Assembly (NCBI RefSeq): GCF_003008615.1
Contig: NZ_CP027657.1
Location: 2,542,001 to 2,606,000, forward strand
Direction: 5' to 3'
DNA length: 64,000 nucleotides
Origin: Pseudomonas mendocina
GTDB taxonomy: Bacteria; Pseudomonadota; Gammaproteobacteria; Pseudomonadales; Pseudomonadaceae
The translations under genes were made by a program, and so were the position numbers. Below are positions 45,434-53,788 of the stretch, piece after piece. The notes beneath the pieces were generated by a model. It saw only the letters and a program-made list of their open reading frames with translations, did no database searches and had not been told where the DNA came from. How positions within the stretch are numbered: position 1 is the stretch's first letter; each line of letters starts with the position of its first letter.

Positions 45434-46591
45434 ATGCCCACCAGCCGCGACCTGCTCGCCGACCTGATCGCCTTCGACACCACCAGCCGCGAATCCAACC
45501 TGGCACTGATCGATTACGTGCGTGCCTACCTGGCTGGTCTCGGCATCGACAGCGAGCTGCTGTTCAACGCCGAACGCAGCAAGGCCAACCTCTATGCGCG
45601 CATCGGCCCGGCAGGGGCGGGCGGGGTGATGCTCTCCGGACACAGCGACGTGGTGCCGGTCGACGGCCAGAACTGGAGCGTGCCACCGTTCCAACTGAGC
45701 GAACGCGACGGCCGCCTGTACGGGCGCGGCACGGCGGATATGAAGGGCTTTATCGCCTGCGTGCTGGCGGCGCTGCCGCGCTTTCTCGCCGCGCCGCTGC
45801 GCCTGCCGCTGCACATCGCCATTTCCTACGACGAGGAGGTCGGCTGCCTCGGCGTGCGCAGCCTGGTCGAGCGCCTGCGCGCCAGCCCCGAGCGCCCGGC
45901 CATCTGCCTGATCGGCGAGCCCACCGAGATGCGTCCGGTGCTCGGCCACAAGGGCAAGCTGGCGATGCGCTGCGAGGTGCACGGCGCCGCCTGCCATTCG
46001 GCCTATGCGCCGCAGGGGGTGAATGCCATCGAATACGCGGCGAAACTGATCGGCCGCCTCGGCGAGATCGGTGAGCGCCTGGCCGCGCCCGAGCACCATG
46101 ACCCGCGTTTCGATCCGCCGTACTCCACGGTGCAGACCGGGGTGATCCAGGGCGGTCGCGCATTGAACATCGTGCCCGCCGAATGCCGCTTCGATTTCGA
46201 GATGCGCGCGCTGCCGGCCGACGACCCGCAGCAGGTCGCCGCCGAGCTGCGCGACTACGCCGAGCGCGAGCTGCTGCCGCGCATGCGTGCGGTGAGCGCG
46301 GCCAGCGACATTCGTTTCAGCGAGCTGTCCAGCTATCCCGGCCTGCTTACCGACGCTGCCAGCGACGCGGCACAGCTGCTGGCGCTGATAGCCGAGCGCG
46401 AGGACTTCACCACCGTCGCCTTCGGCACCGAAGGCGGTCTGTTCGACGAGGCCGGCGTGGCCACCGTGGTCTGCGGCCCTGGCAGCATGGAGCAGGGGCA
46501 CAAGCCGGACGAATTCGTCAGTCTCGATCAACTGGCCCGCTGTGACGCCATGCTGGCGGGTCTGGCAGGGTGGATGCTGCAGGGCGATTGA
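45434..46591 (+). CDS. M20-family acetylornithine deacetylase-like hydrolase (ArgE type)
   Basis: 385 residues. Di-zinc M20 site visible: His in MLSGHSDVVPVD (about 67), Asp in GRGTADMKGF (about 100), Glu pair in YDEEVGCLG (about 135), Glu in IGEPTEM, and late His in MEQGHKPDEF. Closest in style to ArgE-like acetylornithine deacetylases. Pseudomonas makes arginine by ArgJ transacetylation, so extra ArgE homologues are generally catabolic; here it more likely deacylates an N-acyl amino acid or amine brought in by the neighbouring importer. Confidence 0.88.
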   Translation: MPTSRDLLADLIAFDTTSRESNLALIDYVRAYLAGLGIDSELLFNAERSKANLYARIGPAGAGGVMLSGHSDVVPVDGQNWSVPPFQLSERDGRLYGRGTADMKGFIACVLAALPRFLAAPLRLPLHIAISYDEEVGCLGVRSLVERLRASPERPAICLIGEPTEMRPVLGHKGKLAMRCEVHGAACHSAYAPQGVNAIEYAAKLIGRLGEIGERLAAPEHHDPRFDPPYSTVQTGVIQGGRALNIVPAECRFDFEMRALPADDPQQVAAELRDYAERELLPRMRAVSAASDIRFSELSSYPGLLTDAASDAAQLLALIAEREDFTTVAFGTEGGLFDEAGVATVVCGPGSMEQGHKPDEFVSLDQLARCDAMLAGLAGWMLQGD

Positions 46592-46853
46592 CGGGCCTGA
46601 GCGAAGTACCCTGCCGCCTGCCTGGATTCCCGCCTGCGCGGGAATGGCGTTTGAACCTGGTGTTCGTGGTCTGCTGATGTTGGGCTCCCGACTTCGTGGG
46701 AATGACGTGAGCACGGCTTCAGCACCATTATTCCTGCGCAGGCGGAATCCAGTACTGGTCATATGAGTTCGGTACATTCCCGTCCCGTCATTCCCGCGCA
46801 GGCGGGAACCCAGCGGCGCGGCAGCAGAGTGTGTAGATGGTGCGCCAGTCCAT
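46592..46853. repeat. Palindromic array, left side of the GIY-YIG gene
   Basis: Units ATTCCCGCCTGCGCGGGAAT (46626-46645), CTCCCGACTTCGTGGGAA (46686-46703), ATTCCTGCGCAGGCGGAAT (46730-46748) and ATTCCCGCGCAGGCGGGAAC (46790-46809). The 132-base stretch 46682-46813 aligns directly with 47266-47397 on the other side of the gene. Confidence 0.82.
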
Positions 46854-47147
46854 CTAGCCGACGATTTCTTCCCACAAGTCTTGCCATCCAGGATTACCCG
46901 ACTCGATCAGGCGCAACTTCCATTCCCGCCGCCACTTCTTCAACTGTTTTTCGCGTGTGATGGCGGTGAGCATGCTCTCATGCATTTCGTAATAGACCAG
47001 TTGGTGCACGCCATAGCGTTGGGTGAAGCCCGCGACGCAATCGTTACGATGTTCCCAGATACGTTTGCAGAGATTGCTGGTCACGCCAATGTAGAGCGTG
47101 CCATTGCGTTGGCTGGCGAGGATGTAGACGGCGGGTGACCTGGGCAT
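46854..47147 (-). CDS. GIY-YIG nuclease domain protein (URI/UPF0213-type)
   Basis: 97 residues from ATG 47147 (MPRSPAVYILASQRNGTLYI). The catalytic pattern is complete for the family: VYIL (GIY position), TLYIGVTSNL (YIG), Arg in LCKRIWEH, Glu in TAITREKQLKKWRREWKLRL and the closing Asn-Pro-x-W (SGNPGWQDLWEE). A single-domain endonuclease-like protein; such small members are common in Pseudomonas and have no established cellular role. Upstream frame to 47543 is non-coding repeat. Flanked on both sides by direct copies of a palindromic array, suggesting a mobile or repeat-associated gene. Confidence 0.9.
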   Translation of the reverse strand: MPRSPAVYILASQRNGTLYIGVTSNLCKRIWEHRNDCVAGFTQRYGVHQLVYYEMHESMLTAITREKQLKKWRREWKLRLIESGNPGWQDLWEEIVG

Positions 47148-47454
47148 GGTTGTCCTTCCTGGACGTGAATGTTCCTGGCCCATAAGTGTAGTGGGTGAGT
47201 TTGGCTGTTGCCGCTCCTGCCCGTCATGCCTGCGAAGGCGAGAATGCAAAGGGGCTGTAGTATCTGGGCTCCCGCCTTCGCGGGAGTGACGTGAGCATGG
47301 CTCCAGTAACACGATTTCTGCGCAGGCATGAATCCAGTACTGGTCAGTTGAGTCCAGCACACTCCCGCCCGTCATTCCCGCGAAGGCGGGAATCCAGAGA
47401 GGCTGCAGTATCTGATCCCGCTCCTTTGCGGGAGCAACGACAGGGCTCTGCCCT
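47148..47454. repeat. Palindromic array, right side of the GIY-YIG gene
   Basis: 307 bases without a gene. Units ATGCCTGCGAAGGCGAGAAT (47226-47245), CTCCCGCCTTCGCGGGAG (47269-47286), ATTTCTGCGCAGGCATGAAT (47314-47333), ATTCCCGCGAAGGCGGGAAT (47374-47393) and ATCCCGCTCCTTTGCGGGAG (47415-47434). 47266-47397 is the direct counterpart of 46682-46813. Confidence 0.82.
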
Positions 47455-48288
47455 TTACGTGCGGTACAGCTTGAGGCTCTCGACCCGCGCCCGGTAGGCG
47501 CCGAGGCGTTCCTTGAGTTGATCCTTGTGGTCGCTGGCGACACAGTGCAGCAGCACGTTCAGGGCGCTGGTCAGGCCGCCGGTGGATTCGAGTATCAGCC
47601 CGGTCTTGGTCTTCATGGTGACGATGTGCGGCGTGTCGATATGTTTGGCGATGCCGTATTCGTCGGTGAACACCACCAGGTCGGTATTCTGCTTCAGGCA
47701 GTTGTTGGCGAAGGCGATGCCGGCATCGGCGTAGGGCGCGATGTCGATCAGGATCACGCAGCAACGCTGGTTATGGCTGTCCAACCACTGGCCGAGCACG
47801 CCGCTGTAGAGGTCGAGAAATTCCACGCCCGAGCGCACCAGGGCCAGGCGGTTGGCGAAATCTTCGGCCAGCCCACGAATGGTCTGGAAGCCACAGACGA
47901 ACACCCGTTCTGCATCCCCCACGCGCGCCACGATGTCGCGCCAGTGCTGGCTGCCGAGCAGCTCGGCGAAGGCGCGCAGCGCTTCGATTTCCTCGTTGAG
48001 GTGGGCCACCAGGTCTTCCGGCTGCTCGACCCGCTCGATCAGCGCCGGGTTGAGCAGCGATTGCACGCGCACTTCGTCGCGCAGCTCGTCCTTCAGGCTT
48101 TTCAGGCCCTTGTAGCCGAGCCGGCGCAGGAAGCGGCTGACCGTATTGGGGCTGACCCCGCTCTTGGCTGCCAGGCTGGCGCCGTTCTCGAACGCCAGGG
48201 TCTCCAGGTTGGCCTGGATATAGGCCCACAGGGTGCGCTCGGCCGGCGTCAGCTTGCCTTCCAGGTGCTCCATCTTGCCATCGAGCAT
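47455..48288 (-). CDS. RpiR/MurR-family transcriptional regulator
   Basis: 277 residues from ATG 48288 (MLDGKMEHLEGKLTPAERTL), chosen because AGGGGA lies seven bases before it; ATGs at 48306 and 48324 are possible, but the latter lies inside a palindrome. N-terminal HTH_6 domain (SLAAKSGVSPNTVSRFLRRL) and C-terminal SIS domain (VFVCGFQTIRGLAEDFANRL) that normally binds a sugar phosphate or related ligand. Divergent from the polyamine-type binding protein gene; a 20-base palindrome lies between them. It is the most likely regulator of the genes on either side. Confidence 0.9.
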   Translation of the reverse strand: MLDGKMEHLEGKLTPAERTLWAYIQANLETLAFENGASLAAKSGVSPNTVSRFLRRLGYKGLKSLKDELRDEVRVQSLLNPALIERVEQPEDLVAHLNEEIEALRAFAELLGSQHWRDIVARVGDAERVFVCGFQTIRGLAEDFANRLALVRSGVEFLDLYSGVLGQWLDSHNQRCCVILIDIAPYADAGIAFANNCLKQNTDLVVFTDEYGIAKHIDTPHIVTMKTKTGLILESTGGLTSALNVLLHCVASDHKDQLKERLGAYRARVESLKLYRT

Positions 48289-48316
48289 GTCCGATTCCCC
48301 TGCCATGCCAAATCGT

Positions 48317-48336
48317 TCTGACATTTAAATGTCAGA
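48317..48336. promoter_or_regulatory. 20-base perfect palindrome, candidate RpiR operator
   Basis: TCTGACATTTAAATGTCAGA. Perfect dyad, upstream of the preferred RpiR start (48288) and about 185 bases before the binding protein gene. RpiR proteins bind such palindromes. Confidence 0.72.
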
Positions 48337-48520
48337 GTATTGATCTTTGGAAGAAATATATTCTACTCTGCAACCGTAATGCAAAGAGATGTCGATTGGC
48401 CGTTACCCGAGTGAAGAAAGCCGCTAAAAGTCTTTCCGCTCCGCAGTCGACGCTCGCGCTTCCTGCCGCAACAAGCAAATGCCGCGCCCTGGCGCGGCCA
48501 CAACAGTGGAGAACAGGAAC

Positions 48521-49558
48521 ATGCCCATACTGCGTCATCTCGCCCTGTGCGTCGCGCTTGGCAGCGGCCTCGTCACCGGCGCCGCCCAGGCCGCCGAAGA
48601 ACTTCGCCTGTACAACTGGGGCGACTACATCAACCCCGAGGTGCTGACCCGCTTCACCGCCGAGACCGGCATCAAGGTGTCGCTCGACACCTACGGCAGC
48701 AACGAAGAGATGCTGGCCAAGCTGCAGGCCGGCGCCAAAGGCTACGACATCGTCTTCCCCTCGGTGCACATGCACGACACCATGGCCGCCCTCGGTCTGC
48801 TGGAGAAGACCGACATCAACCAGGACGTCGCCTTCGCCAATATCGACCCCGCCTTCCTGCGTTCCAAGTCCGACCCCAAGGGCGAATACTGCATGCCCTA
48901 CGCCTGGGGCAGCGTGGGCATCTTCTACAACAAGAACAAGGTCTCCAAGCCGATCGAGAGCTGGGACGACTTCTTCGCCGAGGCCAAGGCCGGCAAGAAG
49001 GTGATCATGCTCGACGACATGCGCGAAACCCTCGGCGTCGGCCTGATCAAGGACGGCAAGTCGGTCAACAGCACCGAGCCAGGCGAACTCAAGCAGGCCG
49101 CCGACTGGCTGATCGAACGCAAACCGCTGATCTCCGCCTTCACCTACGACAGCGTGCCGATGGTGCAGTCCGGTGATGCCGCCGCCGCGCACTATTTCGT
49201 CGGCGCCATGATGTACGTGAAGCAGGATCCGCAGAACCTCGCCTACGTCATCCCCAAGGAAGGCGCGACGATGTACCAGGAGGACATGTGCGTGCTCAAG
49301 AGCGCGCCGAACAAGGCCAACGCCAAGCGCTTCATGAGCTTCTTCCTGCAGCCGGAGATCGCTGCGCTGAACACCGCGCAGCAAATGAACGGCACGCCGA
49401 ACAAGGAAGCGCTGAAGTTGCTGCCGGCCGAGCTGCGTGACAACCCGCAGGTCAACCCGCCGGCCGAGGTGATGGCCAAGCTGCAGATCTTCGAAGATAT
49501 CGGCAAGGGTCTGAAGCAGTACGACCGGGTGTGGACGCGCGTGCGTACCGCCAACTGA
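48521..49558 (+). CDS. Spermidine/putrescine-type ABC transporter substrate-binding protein (PotD/SpuD-like)
   Basis: 345 residues from ATG 48521 (MPILRHLALCVALGSGLVTG), signal peptide cut after AQAAE. EELRLYNWGDYINPEVLTRF, KAGAKGYDIVFPSVHM-like and YCMPYAWGSVGIFYNKNK are the PotD/PotF fingerprint. The acidic residues that clamp amino groups are partly retained (Asp and Glu in the cleft), but ligand could differ from polyamines. Starts the operon SBP-ATPase-permease-permease-P1 peptidase. Divergent from the RpiR gene. Confidence 0.92.
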   Translation: MPILRHLALCVALGSGLVTGAAQAAEELRLYNWGDYINPEVLTRFTAETGIKVSLDTYGSNEEMLAKLQAGAKGYDIVFPSVHMHDTMAALGLLEKTDINQDVAFANIDPAFLRSKSDPKGEYCMPYAWGSVGIFYNKNKVSKPIESWDDFFAEAKAGKKVIMLDDMRETLGVGLIKDGKSVNSTEPGELKQAADWLIERKPLISAFTYDSVPMVQSGDAAAAHYFVGAMMYVKQDPQNLAYVIPKEGATMYQEDMCVLKSAPNKANAKRFMSFFLQPEIAALNTAQQMNGTPNKEALKLLPAELRDNPQVNPPAEVMAKLQIFEDIGKGLKQYDRVWTRVRTAN

Positions 49559-49576
49559 GTCAGCCTGTGTAGTTAG

Positions 49577-49636
49577 GTCGCGGCTGAAGCCCCTCCCACA
49601 AGTCATGCAATCTGTGGGCAGGGCTCCAGCCGCGAC
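49577..49636. repeat. GTGGGAGGGGCTTCAGCC-type inverted repeat
   Basis: Arms at 49577-49599 and 49614-49636 (the second with two changes). It lies between the binding protein gene and its ATPase, where a stabilising hairpin can raise the ratio of binding protein to transporter. Confidence 0.82.
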
Positions 49637-49662
49637 CGCTCCGACCTTCAGTGGAGTCCTCC

Positions 49663-50769
49663 ATGACCGCTTTCACCCAAATCGCGCCGGTGGTCGAGAT
49701 CCGTGGCGCGGTGAAGCACTACCGTGCGCCGGAAGGGCATCTGGTACGTGCCCTCGACGGCCTCGACCTGGCTGTCGGCGCCAATGAATTCGTCACCCTG
49801 CTGGGGCCGTCCGGCTGCGGCAAGACCACGTTGCTGCGTACCATCAGCGGCTTCGAGCAACTCGATGGCGGCGAGCTGCTGATCCAAGGCCAGCCGATGA
49901 ACCTGGTGCCGCCGCACCGCCGCCCGGTGCACACGGTGTTCCAGAGCTATGCGCTGTTCCCGCACATGAGCATCGGCGACAACGTCGGCTATGCGCTGGA
50001 TGTGCGCGGCGTCGGCAAGACCGAGAAACGCCAGCGCGTCGGCGAGGCGCTGGAGATGGTCGGCCTGGCCGGCATGGAGCGGCGCAAGCCCGGCCAGCTG
50101 TCCGGCGGTCAGCAGCAACGTGTGGCGCTGGCCCGCGCCATCGTCGATCGCCCGGCCCTGCTGCTGCTCGACGAGCCGCTGTCGGCGCTCGACCGCCAGC
50201 TACGGCAGGCCATGCAGCGCGAGCTGAAGAACCTGCAGCACGAGTTGGGCATCGCCTTCGTCTTCGTCACCCACGATCAGGAAGAAGCGCTGACCATGAG
50301 CGACCGTATCGTCGTGCTCAATGGCGGCCATATCCAGCAGATCGGTGCTCCCGCGGAGATCTACCACCGCCCGGCCAACGCCTTCGTCGCCGGCTTCATC
50401 GGCGAGAGCAACCTGTTCGACGTGCACGTCGGCTCGGTCAACGACGGCATCGCCTACCTGCTCGACAGCCAGGGTGACCTGCTGCAGGTGCGCCATCCCG
50501 GCCTGAGAGTGGGCCAATACGCCCAGCTCATGCTACGCCCCGAGCAGTTCCACCTGCAGTGCCCCGGCGAGGGTTTCGCCGCGCTGGAAGGACGCCTGGA
50601 GCAACTGCTGTTCATCGGCAAGGACTTCGAATTGCTGCTGCGCACCAGCCACGGCCGCCTGGTCAAGGCGGTGCTGCGTGACGCCGCGCCGCAACGCCTG
50701 CGCACCGGCGATAGCGTGCAGCTCTGGTATGGGCTTACGGCCGCGCACCTGATCCCCGGAGGTGCCTGA
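49663..50769 (+). CDS. Polyamine-type ABC transporter ATP-binding protein (PotA-like)
   Basis: 368 residues from ATG 49663 (MTAFTQIAPVVEIRGAVKHY). Walker [10 protein letters not shown], signature LSGGQQQRVALARAI, Walker B LLLLDEPLSALD, switch His in [12 protein letters not shown], and a C-terminal TOBE domain (FIGKDFELLLRT). The next gene starts one base inside its stop (TGATG). Energises import by the permeases that follow. Confidence 0.95.
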   Translation: MTAFTQIAPVVEIRGAVKHYRAPEGHLVRALDGLDLAVGANEFVTLLGPSGCGKTTLLRTISGFEQLDGGELLIQGQPMNLVPPHRRPVHTVFQSYALFPHMSIGDNVGYALDVRGVGKTEKRQRVGEALEMVGLAGMERRKPGQLSGGQQQRVALARAIVDRPALLLLDEPLSALDRQLRQAMQRELKNLQHELGIAFVFVTHDQEEALTMSDRIVVLNGGHIQQIGAPAEIYHRPANAFVAGFIGESNLFDVHVGSVNDGIAYLLDSQGDLLQVRHPGLRVGQYAQLMLRPEQFHLQCPGEGFAALEGRLEQLLFIGKDFELLLRTSHGRLVKAVLRDAAPQRLRTGDSVQLWYGLTAAHLIPGGA

Positions 50770-51656
50770 TGCCAATGCGCGAGCGCCTGCGCCTGGTCGG
50801 CCTGCTGACCCCGGTGACGCTGATCATCGGCGTGTTCTTCCTCGCCCCGCTGACCATCATGGCCGTCTACAGCCTGCTCGAGCCGGGGCTTTACGGCGGC
50901 GTCGAGTGGAGCTTCTACCCGGACAACTTCGGCCGGGTGCTGGGCTGGGCCGATGGCGTCAACGAGGAGTTCGATCCGGTCTACCTGGAAATCATCCTGC
51001 GCTCGTTCAAGCTGGCCGGGCTGACCGTGCTGGCGACCTTGGCGCTGTGCTACCCGGCGGCCTTCTGGGTGGCGCGTCAGCCGGAGCGGATGCGCAACTT
51101 CTGCCTGTTCCTGATCACCCTGCCGTTCTTCACCAGCCTGATCGTGCGCCTCTACGCCTGGCTGCTGATCCTGCGCCCCAGCGGGGTGATCAACACCACG
51201 CTGCTGGCGCTGGGCATCCACAACCCGGTGGAGCTGATCTACACCGAGACCGCGGTGCTGATCGGCATGACCTACATCTTCATCCCGTTCATGTTCATGC
51301 CCGTCTACGCCAGCGTCGAGAAGCTCGACAAGCGCCTGCTGGAAGCCTCCGCCGACCTTGGCGCGAGCCGCTGGCAGAGCTTCTGGAAGGTGATCTTCCC
51401 GCTGACCCTGCCGGGTATCGCCGCCGGCTCGATCATCGTGTTCATTCCCAGCCTGGGTAACTTCATCGTGCCGTCACTGCTCGGCGGCGCGCGCGTATTG
51501 ATGATCGGCAGCCTGGTCGAGCAGCAGTTTCTCGCCGCGCGCAACTGGCCGTTCGGCGCCGCCCTGGCCATGCTGCTGATGGCCGCGGTGCTGGTGTGTC
51601 TGGTGCTCTACGTGCTGGCGCAAGGGCGCAACAGCGCACCGGAGGCCAGCCGATGA
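50769..51656 (+). CDS. Polyamine-type ABC transporter permease (PotB-like)
   Basis: 295 residues, six membrane helices, EAA loop near DKRLLEASADLGASRWQSFW. Overlaps the ATPase stop by one base and the next permease by four (ATGA at 51653), so the three are translationally coupled. Confidence 0.95.
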   Translation: MPMRERLRLVGLLTPVTLIIGVFFLAPLTIMAVYSLLEPGLYGGVEWSFYPDNFGRVLGWADGVNEEFDPVYLEIILRSFKLAGLTVLATLALCYPAAFWVARQPERMRNFCLFLITLPFFTSLIVRLYAWLLILRPSGVINTTLLALGIHNPVELIYTETAVLIGMTYIFIPFMFMPVYASVEKLDKRLLEASADLGASRWQSFWKVIFPLTLPGIAAGSIIVFIPSLGNFIVPSLLGGARVLMIGSLVEQQFLAARNWPFGAALAMLLMAAVLVCLVLYVLAQGRNSAPEASR

Positions 51657-52513
51657 ACACCTTGCTCGCCAACCTTGGGCGCCGTCTGCTGGGCGGCTAC
51701 AGCCTGGCCTTCTTCGTCTTCCTGTACCTGCCGATCGGCCTGATCGTCGCCTACTCGTTCAACAGCAACCCGATCAACATGATGATCTGGGACGGCTTCA
51801 GCCTGGACTGGTATCGCTCGTTGTTCGGCCTATCCACCAACCTCAGCGAGAACGCGCTGTACGTCGAATCCACCGACCAGTTGCTGGCCGCGCTGCGCAC
51901 CAGCCTGGTGGTGGCGCTGACGACCACGGCGATCTCCACCGTGATCGGCACGCTCACCGCGCTGGCGATTGCGCGCTATCGCTTCCGCCTGCAGACGTTC
52001 TACCGGGTGCTGCTGTTCATGCCGATGCTGATGCCCGACATCGTGCTTGGCATCGCCTTGCTGATCTTCTTCGTCGGCGTCGGCATGCCGCTGGGCAAGG
52101 GCTCGATCATCATCGGCCATTGCACCTTCCTGATCAGCTACGTGTTCCTGATCGTCAGCGCGCGCCTGGCCGGCATGGACACGCGCCTGGAGGAAGCTTC
52201 GGCCGACCTTGGCGCCTCACCCTGGACGACCTTTCGCCGCGTGACCCTGCCGCAGATCCTGCCCGGCGTGGTCGGTGGCGCTCTGCTGGCGTTCATCATC
52301 TCGATGGACGACCTGGTGATCACCTACTTCATCGCCGGGGTGGACTCCACCACGCTGCCGGTCTTCATCTACGGCATGATCCGCCGCGGCATCAAGCCGG
52401 AGATCAACGCCATCGCCACCCTGCTGCTGATTGCCTCGCTGCTGATCGCCGCCCTCGGCCTGTACCTGCGCAATCGCAAGCCCGCCACTTCCCAGGATGA
52501 CTCCCATGGCTAA
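51653..52513 (+). CDS. Polyamine-type ABC transporter permease (PotC-like)
   Basis: 286 residues from ATG 51653 (MNTLLANLGRRLLGGYSLAF). Six membrane helices with EAA loop DTRLEEASADLGASPWTTFR. Partner of the PotB-like protein. An extended reading from 51596 overlaps the upstream gene and is rejected. The P1 peptidase gene begins 8 bases before its end, so the importer and the peptidase are one operon. Confidence 0.95.
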   Translation: MNTLLANLGRRLLGGYSLAFFVFLYLPIGLIVAYSFNSNPINMMIWDGFSLDWYRSLFGLSTNLSENALYVESTDQLLAALRTSLVVALTTTAISTVIGTLTALAIARYRFRLQTFYRVLLFMPMLMPDIVLGIALLIFFVGVGMPLGKGSIIIGHCTFLISYVFLIVSARLAGMDTRLEEASADLGASPWTTFRRVTLPQILPGVVGGALLAFIISMDDLVITYFIAGVDSTTLPVFIYGMIRRGIKPEINAIATLLLIASLLIAALGLYLRNRKPATSQDDSHG

Positions 52514-53588
52514 ACCTCGCGCCCGCGAACTCGGCCTGCCGCTGCCCGGCACCCCCGGCCCGTACAACGCCATCACCGACGTGCCCGGCGTGCTGGTCGG
52601 CTACCGCACCCTCGATGGCGTGGCCGCCAACGGCCGGCGCATCCAGACCGGCGTCACCGCCATCCTGCCGCGTGGCCGCGATAGCGAGGCGCAGCCGGTA
52701 TGGGCGGGCTTTCATGCGCTCAACGGCAATGGCGAGATGACCGGCACGCACTGGATCGAACATGGTGGCTACTTCGTCGGCCCGCTGTGCATCACCAACT
52801 CGCACAGCGTCGGCATCGTCCATCACGCCGCCGCACGCTGGACGATCCAGCAGTACGCCGATGCCTGGCAGCGCGAGCACCTGTGGGCCATGCCGGTGGT
52901 GGCCGAGACCTACGACGGGGTGATCAACGACATCAACGGCCAGCATGTCAGCGAGGCCGATGCCCTGGCTGCGCTGGATGCGGCGCAAGGCGGTGCCATC
53001 GCCGAAGGCAACGTTGGCGGCGGCAACGGCATGATTTGCTACGGCTACAAGGGCGGCACCGGCAGCGCTTCGCGCCTGGTCGAAATCGACGGCCAAACCT
53101 ACACCCTCGGCGCCCTGGTGCAGGCCAACCATGGTCAGCGCGCCTGGCTCAAGGTCTGTGGCGTGCCGGTCGGCGAGCGCCTGGAAGATGAACTGCCAGC
53201 CGGGCTGGAGCGCGAGCGCGGCTCGATCATCGTCATCCTCGCCACCGACGCGCCGTTGCTGCCGCACCAGCTCAAGCGCCTGGCCCAGCGCGCCGGCCTC
53301 GGCATCGCCCTGGCCGGCACGCCGGGTGGCAACAACTCCGGCGATATCTTCCTGGCCTTCAGTGTGGCCAACCCACGGCCCTTGCCACAGGTGTCGCAAG
53401 CGCGGCTGAACCTCGACTACCTCAACGACGAGTGCTTCGACGCCCTGTACCTGGCCGCCGTGCAGGCCACCGACGAGGCGGTGCTCAACGCCATGCTGGC
53501 TGCCGAGGATTCTCCGATGCAGAAGCCCGAAGGGACGTGCCGGGCCATCGATGGCGAGCGTTTGCGTGAATTGGTGGTCGGGGTGTGA
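52506..53588 (+). CDS. P1-family aminopeptidase (DmpA/BapA-like)
   Basis: 360 residues from ATG 52506 (MAKPRARELGLPLPGTPGPY); 52497 is the alternative. Starts with the family hallmark AITDVPGVLVGYRTL. Contains GGGNGMICYGYKGGTGSASR, a conserved glycine-rich turn, and GGNNSGDIFLAFSVAN near residue 280, where the Ser after Asn-Asn is the autoprocessing nucleophile of DmpA-type enzymes, which mature into alpha and beta chains. Relatives hydrolyse D-amino acid amides or beta-alanyl dipeptides such as carnosine. No signal peptide, so it acts on imported substrates. Coupled to the importer genes. Confidence 0.9.
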   Translation: MAKPRARELGLPLPGTPGPYNAITDVPGVLVGYRTLDGVAANGRRIQTGVTAILPRGRDSEAQPVWAGFHALNGNGEMTGTHWIEHGGYFVGPLCITNSHSVGIVHHAAARWTIQQYADAWQREHLWAMPVVAETYDGVINDINGQHVSEADALAALDAAQGGAIAEGNVGGGNGMICYGYKGGTGSASRLVEIDGQTYTLGALVQANHGQRAWLKVCGVPVGERLEDELPAGLERERGSIIVILATDAPLLPHQLKRLAQRAGLGIALAGTPGGNNSGDIFLAFSVANPRPLPQVSQARLNLDYLNDECFDALYLAAVQATDEAVLNAMLAAEDSPMQKPEGTCRAIDGERLRELVVGV

Positions 53589-53590
53589 TG

Positions 53591-53690
53591 CGTAGCCCGG
53601 ATGCAATCCGGGGACTCGGTATCGCCTGTCTCCCGGATTTCATCCGGGCTACGTGAAGCTGGTCACCGGGTAGGGTGCGCCGTGCGCACC
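53591..53690. repeat. Hairpin repeat cluster
   Basis: CGTAGCCCGGATGCAATCCGGG (53591-53612) pairs with CCCGGATTTCATCCGGG plus CTACG (53632-53653); GTAGGGTGCGCC...TGCGCACC (53670-53690) follows. The 200-base gap before the NIPSNAP gene otherwise shows nothing. Confidence 0.82.
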
Positions 53691-53788
53691 GCCGGTTGCT
53701 GGCGTGATGCGGGAAAAGAATGGCGCGTGGATTTTTCGTCGTGTTTATATCCCCGCTTCATCGAATCCACCCGCAATGAAGGACGCCC

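Noticed and set aside
47148..47543. N-terminal extension of the GIY-YIG protein
   Set aside because: Encoded by the palindromic array; no similarity to the family, which begins at MPRSPAVYIL.
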